Positions 37,888 through 48,229 of a stretch of DNA of 64,000 nt are shown one piece after another. Origin of the DNA: Pardosa pseudoannulata (taxonomy: Eukaryota > Arthropoda > Arachnida > Araneae > Lycosidae). The position numbers and the translations under genes were made by a program. The notes below the pieces were generated by a model. That model was not told where the DNA came from. It made no database searches and saw only the letters and a list, made by a program, of their open reading frames with translations. How positions within the stretch are numbered: the stretch's first letter is position 1; each line of letters opens with the position of its first letter. The stretch is taken from positions 1,607,755 through 1,671,754 of the forward strand of contig CM063509.1 of the NCBI GenBank assembly GCA_032207245.1. Reading direction: 5' to 3'.

Positions 37888-38870
37888 GCTTAATGTTAGC
37901 TGTTTAGGTTATGCTGATGATGTTGCCGTAATTGTTAGGAGTAAGTTTGGCCTTACGAACGATGCACTCAAACATACTGCCTTGTCTGTGACTCCTTTTA
38001 AGACTAAGCTTGTTGCTTTCTCCCGGAAGAACCTAAATCTTGGTGCTGTCATCTTCTATGGTGAGAAGCTTTCTTTTATCTAATGAGGTTAAGTTTCTCG
38101 ATGGTTATTTTGACAAGAATCTTAACTGGGGTTATCCTGTTTCCTACTGTCTGAAGGATTAAGGTCTCCTAAAGGATTCCATTGGCAAGACTTTGGGTTT
38201 TACTTCTAAGGCCGTTTAACATGATTATTTGTCTCATTATCACCCACGGCTCTGTTGTCTGGTGGTCTAGGACCAAAGTTGACCGTGTTAAGTCTGGTAT
38301 TAATAAGCTGCAGAGAATGATCTGTATTGCTCTTACGGACTGCCTACTGCTGTTCTAGAACTTTTATCAGGCATGATCCCTTTACATCTACGGATTGAAG
38401 CTGAGGCTATCATTTGTATGAAGCGCCTTAAGAATTTGGATCTATGGAGGGATTACTCTTGGGGACGTTTTGACTCTTCCGTGGTTAGTAGGGCACCTTT
38501 CACTATGCCTACTGATGTTCTTAGGACCAGGTTTACTTTTTATAAACCGCATAATTCTCATTGTCCCTACCGGGAGGATTGGGCAACTGTAGGGTTTGGT
38601 CTACTGATGGTTCTAAGATTAATCATCAGATGGGTGCTGGTGGCGCCACTTGGAAAATGTGCTACCAATATGAGGTTCTGGCTTTGCGCCTCTCCTTTGA
38701 CAGTCAGGCTGCACCCGTCAAGGCCTAGTGTTACTTCTGCTCTGGTTTGGGAGTGTGCTTCATGTATCAAGGGCAATCTTCACTAGGTGCCTGGTATTCA
38801 GTGTAATAAGCTAGGCCCCTAAAAGATTTCCATTTCAGTATTCTAACTGGCGTACACTTTGTGTCAATTC
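37888..38870 (+). pseudogene. Jockey/R1-like non-LTR retrotransposon fragment (RT end plus RNase H)
   Basis: The reverse transcriptase catalytic motif GYADD lies at 37907-37921, followed by VAVIVRSKFGL. Downstream pieces typical of the RT C-terminus are HGSVVWWSRTKVDRVKSG (about 38250-38305), INKLQRMICIALTDC and IPLHLRIEAEAIICMKRLKN (about 38380-38440). An RNase H start follows with STDGSKINHQMGAGGATW (about 38590-38650) and FDSQAA (about 38697-38714), the places of the catalytic aspartates. Many stops and frame changes make it dead. It abuts the Copia fragment, so one inserted into or recombined with the other. No 5' end, ORF1 or poly-A tail is seen. I cannot separate Jockey from R1-type clades by eye. 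Confidence 0.8.
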
Positions 38871-39038
38871 TCGGCTCCTTGGGATTAGTGATGTAAAAAA
38901 CCCGGAATTTAGAAGAAACCCCGGAATTTGGGAAGAAATCATTTTAAGAATATTTGCATTTATTTTTTCAACAGTGGCTAATTAAGAACTAGCATATTAT
39001 TTATGAGATTTTTTTTTTTTACTTTTGGCAATAAATAA

Positions 39039-39042
<4 letters not shown>

Positions 39043-39084
<42 letters not shown>
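39043..39084. repeat. (AT)21 microsatellite
   Basis: An uninterrupted 42-bp run of alternating A and T, preceded by an AAAT-type run. Confidence 0.97.
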
Positions 39085-39088
<4 letters not shown>

Positions 39089-39380
39089 GAAATAGTGGCA
39101 ATGAGCATTTAAACGATTTTATAGTAGTACTTATATAATTAATTACCCTGTTAGTCTTATCAAATACGTAACTGGTTGCTTAAATTTTAATTGCTAATAT
39201 AATAATTATATATATTATTTTTTATCATTATTTATTATGTAAATTGTTATATGCTACATATCTTTAAATTTAAAATAACAGTTTATTATTTTTTTGTAAT
39301 GCATATATCATTTAAAGGTGTAATCAAACGATACTGTTGCATTTTGTGTTCAATTCCTACACACACGCACACATATTATA

Positions 39381-39384
<4 letters not shown>

Positions 39385-39422
<38 letters not shown>

Positions 39423-39428
39423 CGCGCG
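39385..39428. repeat. (TG)15(CG)7 compound microsatellite
   Basis: Fifteen TG units (39385-39414) run straight into seven CG units (39415-39428). The result is 44 bp of strictly alternating pyrimidine and purine, a composition known to favour Z-DNA. An ACACACGCACACAT stretch just upstream (39360-39373) can pair with the TG run. Confidence 0.97.
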
Positions 39429-39757
39429 TTATCCAAGAACAATAATGATTTATGGGTTTTGTGACACTACAGATTATTGCCTATTATTTATGTAATAATA
39501 AAAATATTGGATATTTCTCAAAGAAAAAATGTATTCATACTTTCATGCTAAACATGATACCTTGCCAAATATAGTTAGCGAATCCCAATTATTCAATTTT
39601 TTTTCATAGCATATAATAGTTTAATTTTGTGAAAATATCCACTTTTGAGGTCTACAACAAAGACAGAAAAAAAAATGGTAGTTTTCATTGTGTCATAGAA
39701 ATTGGCGACTTCAAAATTCCCATGTTTTGGAAATTTTCAAAATTCCCGGGTTTAAAC

Positions 39758-41221
39758 AGAGTTTTTTCCACTGCTCTACTTGGGCTATTTCCTGTCAGTC
39801 GTCTGCTGAGATTTGTTTCAGCCTCTGTCGTATTTTCATTCTCCTCTTGGGGCAAATTCCCTCATGTTGAGAGTCAAGCGCTGATAATTAAACGTATATT
39901 GTTTTTTTGCTGCTTGTTGAACTTTGTTGGCTTCTATACTAAAAATTTATTTACAAAGTAAGAATGAATGTCTACTTGATCAACTGTCGCAGAAGAGGAG
40001 AAAGTACTAATTATAAATAAGATAAATCTTTATATTAACTGGGAAATTGATAATGACAAACTATCAGCAATTTGCTGTAATGCCATCGTTAATTGTTTAG
40101 TATGTGATCGTGTAAACGAAGGAAAAATTCCGCTATTCATCAGTTTACAAGCGAAAGGGGGGAAAAGATGGATTATAGAGATGCTACGATGTTGATTTAG
40201 GCCATATAATTGGGCTAAAAATGTGTAAATCCTTCAGATTATGATTCAAATTAAAACAGTTTTTTCCTGACAATCAGCAAGCGGTTTCAATCAATTACTT
40301 CTTATATGTAAGTTAGACAGTTATTTTTCATAAATTAGTTTACCAAATTAAAGAGACGGAATCTGTTTGACTTTTTGCATCTTTATTGTTTCTGTTTTCT
40401 ACAGGCTGTAGATGTCCTACTTCCTTCCTGTCCGCTGACAATGTTCCTGACCCTCTGCCTCCAAGGGTCATGCAATATATTTTTATCTCCTTGGTTAGAC
40501 GTTCTTTCTGGGCTCTAGATACATTTTTCCTCATCTTTTTTGTGGATACAGTGGTGTGCACAGATTCCTATAGAAAATTCATGATGTAACAAATTTTTAT
40601 ATGAATTTAGGAAGAACCGTGTTTTTACAATTGTCATCCATTTGTATTGGGTACTGAAATGATGTAATCTTCTCTAAATTCTACTTCTGTGTTGCTTACT
40701 AAAGAATAAATGTAAAAAGTTCTTATACAGAATTATTTTAAATATATTCTTGTATATATTTTAAATAGATACAAGACCGTTTAAATCTATAAAACAACTT
40801 ATAATTTTATAATTAACTCTGTTTTATATAATTCATTGTGATTGTCATAGAAATTACTGTTTTATATTTGTTTTAATAGTTTTTAAATTTTGTTTTTAAT
40901 ATCTACTTTCAGCGTTATAATTTTACTTCGTGCAATTTTCTTAATGATGCATTAGAAAAAAAGTAATACGATTTTACTTTAATCTTATCTTTTCCAACAT
41001 AAGTTACTTTTATAAATATACAAGTGTTGCTTTAAAAAATGTAAGGATTTTATGGACTATAATGTGGCACTTACTAACATGAATTCTAAAAAAATATTTA
41101 CATATTACATAAATTCTAAAACTAACCTAGTTATATAAATTCTAAAAATAAATTTTAAGTCATATTTGTCAGATGTAAGGACAAAATCTATCACTATAAA
41201 AAGTAAATATTTATAATACAA
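39758..41221. other. AT-rich stretch without a supported gene
   Basis: No recognisable gene. Two small reading frames occur (39629-39961 plus; 40340-40561 minus). The minus one is less AT-rich and has protein-like composition (contains RAQKERLTKEIK and GGRGSGTLSADRKE), but I recognise no domain and see no start context. A degenerate tandem of about 27 bp built on ATAAATTCTAAAA repeats three times near 41080-41150. Confidence 0.5.
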
Positions 41222-42098
41222 CACTTTACCGACCGGGCGTACATACTGTGCCCTTTCACCGCAGACACCGTTTCCGTAATTATATGACACGGAATTAAAC
41301 ATTCATCTAGAGACAATTGCTGATCTGGTTTATGTACGTTGTTCAATTTTTGACAGGCACCAGCATATCGTGATTATTACAAAAATGCCACCTTTGCATT
41401 ATTTGTAAAAGTGTCACAACCTTCGAGAAGAACGGCGTTTCTATAGAATAATCGTAGAGAACGTCCTTCTTTACTTGTCCCATCAGGCCCAAAAATTTCT
41501 TCATTTCAGTCACCGTCTTCGTTTTTGATGTAATTCTATATTTTTCCACAATTTGATAACGATATCTCTCTCACGAAGTGCTCAATCAGGTCACTTCCAA
41601 TGAATCAATTCACAATATCCATTACGCTTTCGGAGAACTTGACATCATTTTTACGCCAGAGCTGCCTTCGAAAGGTTCCAAAATGATACTCTTGTCGTTC
41701 GTTGACCCTGTATCGTTGTTGTCTTCAACATTATTATTCATGTCCTCGTCTTCTGAATCACCGTATATGAGCGGTACAGGACGTCGCTTTCGAATGGCTA
41801 TCACTTTCGTCATCAGTACTACTTTCTGAACGGCAGTCGAGATAAAACTCGCCGAGACTATCCTTTCCATTCAATTCTAAGGGCTAAAGCTTAGAAAAAA
41901 GCACCGATTATCTGAATAAAGAATGCGAAATGCTTGCTGCTTGTCAATCTAACCTAACCAAATCTAACAGAAAGATCAAAAGTCGATGAATCGTCGACCG
42001 GTCGGTAAGCGCTGGGGAGCAAACGTCGATTAATCGACGGCCGGTCGGTATGCGCTGAGAACAAAACGTCGATTAACTGACGACCGATCGGTAAAGTG
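41222..42098 (-). mobile_element. piggyBac-like element 1, internally deleted
   Basis: Ends are inverted: CACTTTACCGACCGG at the left (41222) against CACTTTACCGATCGG on the complement of the right end (42098). TTAA follows at 42099-42102; the left flank is ACAA, so that target copy is mutated or the end is slightly misplaced. On the minus strand are remnants of a piggyBac transposase: an acidic N-terminus (SEDEDMNNNVEDNNDTGS, then PFEGSSGVKMM; 41870-41622), DLIEHFVREISLSN in another frame, MKKFLGLMGQVKKDVLYDYS (about 41480), RWHFCNNHD, and finally KPDQQLSLDECLIP (about 41335-41294), the start of the DDE catalytic region. The rest of the catalytic core is gone. Frameshifts and stops show it is dead. 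Confidence 0.75.
41981..42098. repeat. Subterminal 43-bp tandem repeats of piggyBac-like element 1
   Basis: Three units start at 41981, 42023 and 42066. Each has a GTCGAT..TCGACG..CCGGTCGGTA pattern with inner palindromes such as CGTCGATTAATCGACG. Repeated CGGTCGGTA blocks next to a transposon end are typical transposase-binding candidates. The last unit forms the terminal inverted repeat. Confidence 0.75.
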
Positions 42099-42102
42099 TT
42101 AA

Positions 42103-43264
42103 AATTCATCTTTGATTCATTCGTATTTTGAAACAGTAGCATGTCCTACTCTATTATAATTAATAAATCCATGTACTGCGTTACTGCTTTATTGAAATGT
42201 GGAAATAAAATTATTCAAAAGGTTTATATGCCATGAATGAAACCCTCTTTTGTTATGAATACCTCTAATTATAGGATAAACTACGAGCCAGGGTTGCCAC
42301 TAAGAAGCTGAAATGCCAAAAGTCGCCAAAAGCAATCAGCAAACACAGAAATCGCCCGAAAAACCGCCAAATTTGGCGACAAAAACCGCGGTGTGCGTAT
42401 CGAATCTGTACCTTCATTTTTTCCTATTATATTCTAAAGCTATTCATAAGGGCTATTTTCAACATTTAAAAAACCACCAGACTGAAAAGCTCTACCGAAA
42501 CTTGGTAAGTAATGCAAAAAGAAGAAATATACAATAATCAATATAAAGACCTATTATTTTATACATCCAATGAATTTCGGTTTACAATAAAAAAATTATC
42601 ATACATTGTCGCTTCATGGATGAGATGTTTGGTTTGCTTTACGTCCTTGATTCCACTGCTGGCATGGATTATAAGTTGTTCAGAATGGAATAGTAGAAGA
42701 ACTAGAGGTTTTGCTTTTAAAACAGAATCAACTGAAAATTTCTGAATCCCAACTAAAAAAAAATATTCAAAATAGCTTAAGTGTTCCATGTGACACTATC
42801 AGAAAGGAAACAATAGTGCGCTTTCCTTTCAGATTTAAACACTCCTAAAAAAATAGTATTTTTAAGAATGCATTAACTTGAATGATAATGATGAAAGGAT
42901 CAGACTAATTATATAAGAATTAACTCTTTGAATAAAAGTTTCTTCTGAAAGGTGAAATACAACTGGCATTCTTGCAGAATGGATTAGAAAATTTAGATAT
43001 TTAAAATGAATTTTTCATAAATTAAAAAAAAAAAACCACTGCAAGTTGAAGATTTCGCATTAATGAGTATGAAGTTCATCCTAAGAGGAGCTTTGAAGTA
43101 ATAGAAAGAAAAGTAAAAGCAATTTTTAATAGAAAGTAGTAAGGTCACTCAAAACTATGGGTATGATGAACTAATCAGAATGTGATGCATTCTAAGAGGA
43201 TTCCTTGATTAATGGACATTACTTCATTGGTAAACTGTTATAATTTTCTTTCGTGATTTAACTG
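42103..43264. other. AT-rich stretch without a supported gene
   Basis: No gene recognised. A hAT-like end motif, CAGGGTTGCCACTAAG, sits at 42289 but has no partner that I could place. Three short reading frames of 74-77 codons have no recognisable motif. Confidence 0.45.
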
Positions 43265-43268
43265 TTAA

Positions 43269-44191
43269 CACTAGAATTACGGTGGTCTTTGTATACCTAG
43301 AATTACGGCGGGTGTCATTTTGACCCCTTGATAAGATATCCGCATATTTCTCTATATGATATAATATATATTTGTGAAAAATAAATTAAAATACCTCAAA
43401 TTATGACAACTACAGTTTGTTTTTAAAAATATAAAGACTTTGCAGGTATGTAGGGTCAATTAAACGATTTACTACGTTCTCTCCTAAACTTTGATCACTT
43501 GGTCTCATTTCATCTTTTCCTAAATATGGAAATCCGTTTATTAAGTATTTTGTCCTAACATCTACTTCTAGCCAAAATTTTATTCCGAATTTATCGAGCT
43601 TGTTAGGCATATACTGCACAAAACGGCATCTTGTTTTTGTAGGAAATAACTGTTCATCAAACGTAATATTTTCATTTGGTTTGTAGCAAAGCTTACAGTT
43701 GTCTATAAAAGTATTACATACATAGTATAAATTTATCACACTACAAACGTGAAGACCTTGTTAGTTTATTTTCAAAAGGAAGAAATTTCATAACTTCCGG
43801 AAACCTATCTCTACTCATAGCTTCATGAAAAAACTGGTCCCCAAGTCTTGGACCACAAACTAAGAATTTGTAAGCCCTTGACGGCTAATGCCCCCTTACG
43901 TACAACAACGCTATGAATGCTTCCAGTTCTGCTAATAAAATAGTGAAAGAATCATTATGAATCATTATCACTTGTCTTCAACATCAGTCTATAGCCTGCA
44001 GTATTTCTAGGTATAATCATTTGTTAGGGCTAAAATAAAAATACGATTTTCTTGAAATCTTTACTATTTCGTAAATCACAATGATTTAGGAAAAGTCAAG
44101 AAAAGATTAAGATATTTGCAAAAAAAATAGAAGAGCTGTCAGAGATAAAAGTTCGCTAGGTGTCGAAATGACCCCTTCCGTAATTCTAGTG
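43269..44191 (-). mobile_element. piggyBac-like element 2, internally deleted, with perfect TIRs and TTAA duplication
   Basis: TTAA (43265-43268) is followed by CACTAGAATTACGG. The right end is the exact 14-bp inverse, CCGTAATTCTAGTG (44178-44191), then TTAA (44192-44195). A second copy of the end motif with GGTGTCATTTTGACCCC lies just inside (43296-43327), and a matching TGTCGAAATGACCCC is at the right end. Minus-strand transposase remnants in order are GLQILSLWSKTWGPVFFHEA, MSRDRFPEVMKFLPFENKL (about 43825-43750), then a 109-codon stretch (43739-43410) with YKPNENITFDEQLFP, RCRFVQYMPNKLDKFGIKFW and YLINGFPYLGK. These are the segment before the DDE core and the first catalytic region. The N-terminus, later aspartates and the C-terminal cysteine domain are missing. 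At 923 bp it is far shorter than a full element of about 2.4 kb or more. Confidence 0.93.
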
Positions 44192-44240
44192 TTAAGCAGA
44201 GTAAAAAATGCAATGTACCTCTCGAATAATAGCTAAAACA

Positions 44241-44246
44241 TTTATT
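44241..44246 (-). promoter_or_regulatory. Candidate poly(A) signal of the zinc-finger gene
   Basis: TTTATT on the plus strand is AATAAA on the minus strand, 315 bp downstream of the zinc-finger stop codon. It is the first full AATAAA I found there, so the 3' UTR may end just beyond it, close to the edge of piggyBac-like element 2. Confidence 0.45.
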
Positions 44247-44560
44247 TTATAACTTCTTTGCCTACAGCTTCGAACACAAATAAGAGGCAGTATAATACCC
44301 ACAACTTGGAGCTTTGTGAAAGGATAAACGGCTACCTAAAAACAATTCAAGGATAATTGATAGAATGATGAACATCACCATTGATAAGTGATTAAAATTA
44401 ACAATGATTAGGTCTGCATAAGATACTGAAGGATACAGATGCATCCAAAGCTGTTTATATCCACTCAGTAATTCCGAGTATGAAGATGAGCACTGACACA
44501 AAACGTTTAGCGAAAAGTTACTTAGATATGTTGCAAGACTTACTTTCAGCAAAATATGTA

Positions 44561-45937
44561 TTAAGATAAACCTTCAACTGTGGAAGCCAGTCCTGATTCT
44601 GTCTGAGCATCGCAAATGGATGCTTTCTCCACAGAGTGAGAACGAAGATGAACATATAAATGAGAACTGCGGTAAAATGATTTCGAACAGATACTGCAAA
44701 CGTACGATTTCTCTCCAGTATGGGAACGAAGATGAACTTTTAAATCAGAATTGCGAGAATAGGCTTTCTTACACACACTGCAAGAAAACGGCTTCTCGCC
44801 AGTATGGGAACGAAGATGAACACCCAAGGAAGATTTTTGAGTAAAGGCTCGCTTACATACACTGCAAGAAAATGGCTTCATCCCAGTGTGAGAGCGAAGA
44901 TGATTATCTAAGTGGCATTTTCTAGCAAATGATTTCTGACATACATTGCAAGCATATGGTTTCTCCCCAGTGTGAGAACGAAGGTGAACATCGAAGTTGC
45001 ATTTTTGAGAAAAGGTTTTCTCACATACATTGCAAGCATACGGTTTCTCCCCAGTATGGAAACGAAGATGAATATCCAAGTGGCATTTTAAAGAAAATGC
45101 TTTTTTACATACATTGCAAGCATAAGGTTTCTCCCCGGTATGGGACCGAAGATGGGTATCCAAGTGGCATTTTTGAGAAAATGCTTTTTGACATACGTTG
45201 CAAACATAGGGTTTGTCCCCTGTGTGGGAACGAAGATGAATATCTAAGGTGCATTTTTGAGAAAATGCTTTTTGACATATACTGCAAGCATATGGTTTGT
45301 CCCCAGTGTGGGAACGAAGATGAATATCCAATTGGGATTTTTCATAGTATGCTTTCTTGCACACATTGCAAGCATGTGGTTTCACCCCCGTGTGCGAACG
45401 AAGGTGAACGTCCAAATTGCATTTTCTAAAAAAGGATTTCCTACATACATTGCAAGTGAATGGTTTCACTCCAGTGTGGGAACGAAGGTGAACATACAAA
45501 TAGCTCTTTCTAGAAAACGATTTCATGCATACATTGCAAGCGTACGGATTTTCTCCACTGTGAGAGCGAAGATGATCGTGCAAGTGGACTTTTTGAGAAA
45601 ATGACTTTTCACATAAACTGCAAGCATACGGTTTGTCCCAAGTGTGGAATCGGAGATGGATATCTAAGTAGCTTTTGCTAGAAAATGACTTCATACATAC
45701 GCTGCAGGCGTAGGGTTTTTCTCCAGTATGATGAACGTCTAAGCTGCGTTTTAGAGAAAATGATTTCTTACAAGTAGTTGGTTTTTCTCCGGCATGACAA
45801 TGAAGATCGGCAACTGAGTTGCCTTCTTCAGTAATAAGCCTTCCCTCAGAGTCCAAGGAACTAAAGTAATCCATAACAACAGCAAACAGAATTTTGACTC
45901 TTCTTAATGGAAACCCAGTTTTAAATATTTTCAACAC
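44561..45937 (-). CDS. Poly-C2H2 zinc-finger protein, 13 fingers
   Basis: An intact 458-codon frame encoding a probable sequence-specific nuclear DNA-binding protein. Residues 1-47 are a short leader with no KRAB, ZAD or BTB domain. Residues 48-75 are a broken finger that lost one zinc ligand (TTCKKSFSLKRSLDVHHTG). From residue 76, thirteen regular 28-residue fingers follow the pattern CxxC-x12-HxxxH with TGEKP-like linkers. Linker variants are HTWDKP, HSGENP, HTGVKP, HTGDKP and HTGMKP. Helix residues -1 and 3 vary from finger to finger (Q/R/S/E/L and H/N/Y/T/S/Q/D), while residue 6 is mostly V or I. The tail (about 439-458) is short. The first ATG is at 45937; Met22 (45874) before DYFSSLDSEG may be the true start, or an upstream exon may join here. 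All fingers sit in one exon. The 84-bp finger units form an imperfect coding tandem repeat. The target genes cannot be told from sequence. Confidence 0.92.
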   Translation of the reverse strand: MLKIFKTGFPLRRVKILFAVVMDYFSSLDSEGRLITEEGNSVADLHCHAGEKPTTCKKSFSLKRSLDVHHTGEKPYACSVCMKSFSSKSYLDIHLRFHTWDKPYACSLCEKSFSQKVHLHDHLRSHSGENPYACNVCMKSFSRKSYLYVHLRSHTGVKPFTCNVCRKSFFRKCNLDVHLRSHTGVKPHACNVCKKAYYEKSQLDIHLRSHTGDKPYACSICQKAFSQKCTLDIHLRSHTGDKPYVCNVCQKAFSQKCHLDTHLRSHTGEKPYACNVCKKAFSLKCHLDIHLRFHTGEKPYACNVCEKTFSQKCNFDVHLRSHTGEKPYACNVCQKSFARKCHLDNHLRSHTGMKPFSCSVCKRAFTQKSSLGVHLRSHTGEKPFSCSVCKKAYSRNSDLKVHLRSHTGEKSYVCSICSKSFYRSSHLYVHLRSHSVEKASICDAQTESGLASTVEGLS

Positions 45938-47669
45938 TAGGCTATATCACATTTTTTCAAGATAATAATCTTTATTTCTAATAAATTTATATATTTTTAA
46001 AATCACTTTTAATTTTTTGACTCATATGCTAAATAAAATGATTTAACTTTAAGGCAGATGACAAAGATTAATCTTCGTATCTGGTTCTTCATACATTTTA
46101 TCCCAAAAATTCTTCAATATAAGAACTAGACCTGTTCTGATATTTTTAAGTTTAAAAACATAATTAGGATTTGTTATTTTTATGAAAATTCAACAGTTCT
46201 ACAAACATCTTCCACTGAAGTACAATGGGGAAGTCCTGGTGCACAAACACATCAATATAACATTCTGTTCGACTGTCCAGTACCATTTATAGAGAAATGC
46301 TTTACAATAATTGTAACCTGCAAAATAATAAAAGAAAAGATATAGTACAATGCAGGTTTTGTCTAACTGATTTTTTTTTTTTTTTAATTTATTAGGCGGG
46401 CAAAGAGTACAGAGAATAATTTAAACATTGGTCAATTTCAGCTTTAACTCTATGTAATTGTTTTAAATTAGAGCCATAAAACATTTTATATTGTGTTACA
46501 TTTGATTTGTTCTACTTGTTCTAAATATAGAACGTTTATAAAGTATCGTAAACTAACTTAACAACTGAGGAAAATTTAAAAATAGTCTATTTTATAAATA
46601 GACTATTTTTAATAAAATAAATTGATAATAAAAAATAATTATAATTATATCATAATTATTTTTATTATTGTTTTAGAGAATGGGTAACTGTTTTAATTTA
46701 AAGTCAAAGAAATTTCAATTTTAATACAGAAATAGGGTTGAAGCTCTTCTAAGTAATTTCTACACACAACAGAAAACAATCGTTATTCAAAACCACCCTT
46801 TGATGACATGCAAGGGTAAGAGATCCGCTTTCACATTTCCTAAAGTGAAGCAGCAACAGTTTATCAAAGAACCTGAATAAGTCATAACTGTATTATGATA
46901 ATGATTAAAGCAACATTTAGCAGTTTTACATATTGTAAATGACATATGATTCTCCTATTTCAATGTAAAACACTAAAGATTTATGAAGCTCTGTTACCAG
47001 TAATTCACTTAAGGAAATTTTAGAAAATTGAGACTCCTGGACTTTTCCATATGCTCATAAAAGAAACGGGTTTTCATATATTATGCATTTGGAGAATAAA
47101 AGAAATTAACTATAGTTCATGATCATTATTTAATTACTGATAAATTATTCATTAAATCTAAAAGTACCAAATACGTGTTAAGTGAGAGTATTAATTTAAC
47201 AAATGTATCATTTATTTGTAGCATATTTAGATTTTTAACATGTTTGAGCTGAATAGTTTTTTATTGTAATAAGCTGATCGACAATATTGTGATCAGAAAA
47301 AGAACGGAGAAAAAAAAACCTTTATTTTCTTCCCATGAATGTCCATTCTTGTATGTATTCTTTTGTTGTGTCTTATGCAATGCAATGTCAAAAATTTAAT
47401 TTTCATGTTTTTGTACCAGTTCAAAAGATATTTTCTAAGCCACATTATATAGATAATTTTTTTTTTTTAAGTGAAATTCCTGACTTTTTCTCTCAATTTC
47501 TTAACTTTTCATGACTTTTGGGACTGTTTTCCCCATTTTGTGACTTTTCTTGTTAGTAGACACTGTTTTTGTTTTTTTTTTTTTACAGTAGCTATTTAAA
47601 TACCTTTAATACATTTGTGAAGATAATTGCTGATTTTAATACTTCTGTCCCCACCTTCTGAATGAATCA
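45938..47669. other. AT-rich intergenic DNA upstream of the zinc-finger gene
   Basis: No gene recognised. It should contain the zinc-finger promoter or a 5' exon, but no clear TATA box or splice pair stands out. It holds a poly-T run near 46371-46385 and a perfect hairpin at 46579-46611. A possible hAT-type end (complement of 47565-47532, CAGTGTCTACTAACAAG) lies near its right edge, unpaired. Confidence 0.5.
46579..46611. repeat. Perfect 15-bp-arm hairpin
   Basis: AAAAATAGTCTATTT, a 3-base TAT loop, then AAATAGACTATTTTT. The arms match at all 15 positions. It lies upstream of the zinc-finger gene; no function is assigned. Confidence 0.9.
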
Positions 47670-47673
47670 TTAA

Positions 47674-48229
47674 CCCCTTCCAGTAAAATGACGAGTCTAG
47701 CTAGTCATTAGTTTTTCATTCCATACCGCACAATGACGAGCTACACTCGTCATGCGATTAAAGTTACTGTTAAATATGATAATTTAGTTTAAAATTTCTA
47801 GTGTACTGAATTTGGCAACACTTTTATCACTTGTGAAAATCACAAGTCACTATTGCATATTGTTTACTTGGTACAAGTCATTGCCAAATTAATGAGTCGG
47901 AATAAAAAAAAAACCTACTAAGAAATGCCGTGTGTGTTACAAGAATCCAATTAAAAGTGAGACTACTTGGCGGTGTAAACAATTAAGAATTCCTTTGCAC
48001 TTTGTTTAGAAAAGTACCACTATCTTGAAGACTATTATCTGTATACCTTATTAATGTCTTGCTTTGATATTTTCTTAATTTTACTGTTTCTGATATTATT
48101 TAACACTATGTAAAAAGTGGATTTTAATTAAGAATATGTAAGAATTGTAAAATGAAACAAGTTTTTTAAATAAAAATTAAATGGTTATTTCATGCACAGT
48201 TTTTCATTATTAAATCATACCGGAAGGGG
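47674..48229 (+). mobile_element. piggyBac-like element 3, 556-bp deletion derivative
   Basis: TTAA (47670-47673) then CCCCTTCC at the left, and GGAAGGGG then TTAA (48230-48233) at the right. Just inside the left end are mirrored ATGACGAG and CTCGTCAT blocks (47687-47755). Around 47915-48040 the plus strand encodes, with one stop, KKCRVCYKNPIKSETTWRC and then KYHYLED in another frame. This is the cysteine-rich C-terminal domain that ends many piggyBac transposases. Only the C-terminus survives, whereas elements 1 and 2 keep N-terminal and central parts. The terminal sequence differs from both, so it is a third family. Confidence 0.85.

Larger units (their letters stand above)
38886..39757. 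mobile_element. Possible hAT-like remnant with AACCCGG ends
   Basis: The left edge reads GTGATGTAAAAAACCCGG with a second CCCCGGAATTTGGG just inside. The right edge, read in reverse complement, is TGTTTAAACCCGGGAATTTT. The shared TGT..AAACCCGG..AATTT resembles arthropod hAT termini. I found no matching 8-bp target duplication and no transposase inside, where the sequence is AT-rich with two microsatellites. Weakly supported. Confidence 0.25.

Noticed and set aside
40340..40561. 73-codon minus-strand frame with protein-like composition
   Set aside because: No recognisable domain, no splice or promoter context, and short. Mentioned only within the surrounding stretch.
44262..44552. 96-codon minus-strand frame just after the zinc-finger stop
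   Set aside because: It lies in the likely 3' UTR, is AT-rich, has no known motif, and starts 9 bp after the stop without its own context.
44620..45604. Plus-strand and other antisense frames (74, 166, 115 and 60 codons) across the zinc-finger gene
   Set aside because: They are shadows of the repetitive finger coding sequence and keep its 84-bp period; no independent motif.
42289..47565. A 5.3-kb hAT element from CAGGGTTGCCACTAAG (42289) to the inverse of CAGTGTCTACTAACAAG (47565)
   Set aside because: The two ends are only loosely similar and no target duplication matches, so pairing them would be guesswork.
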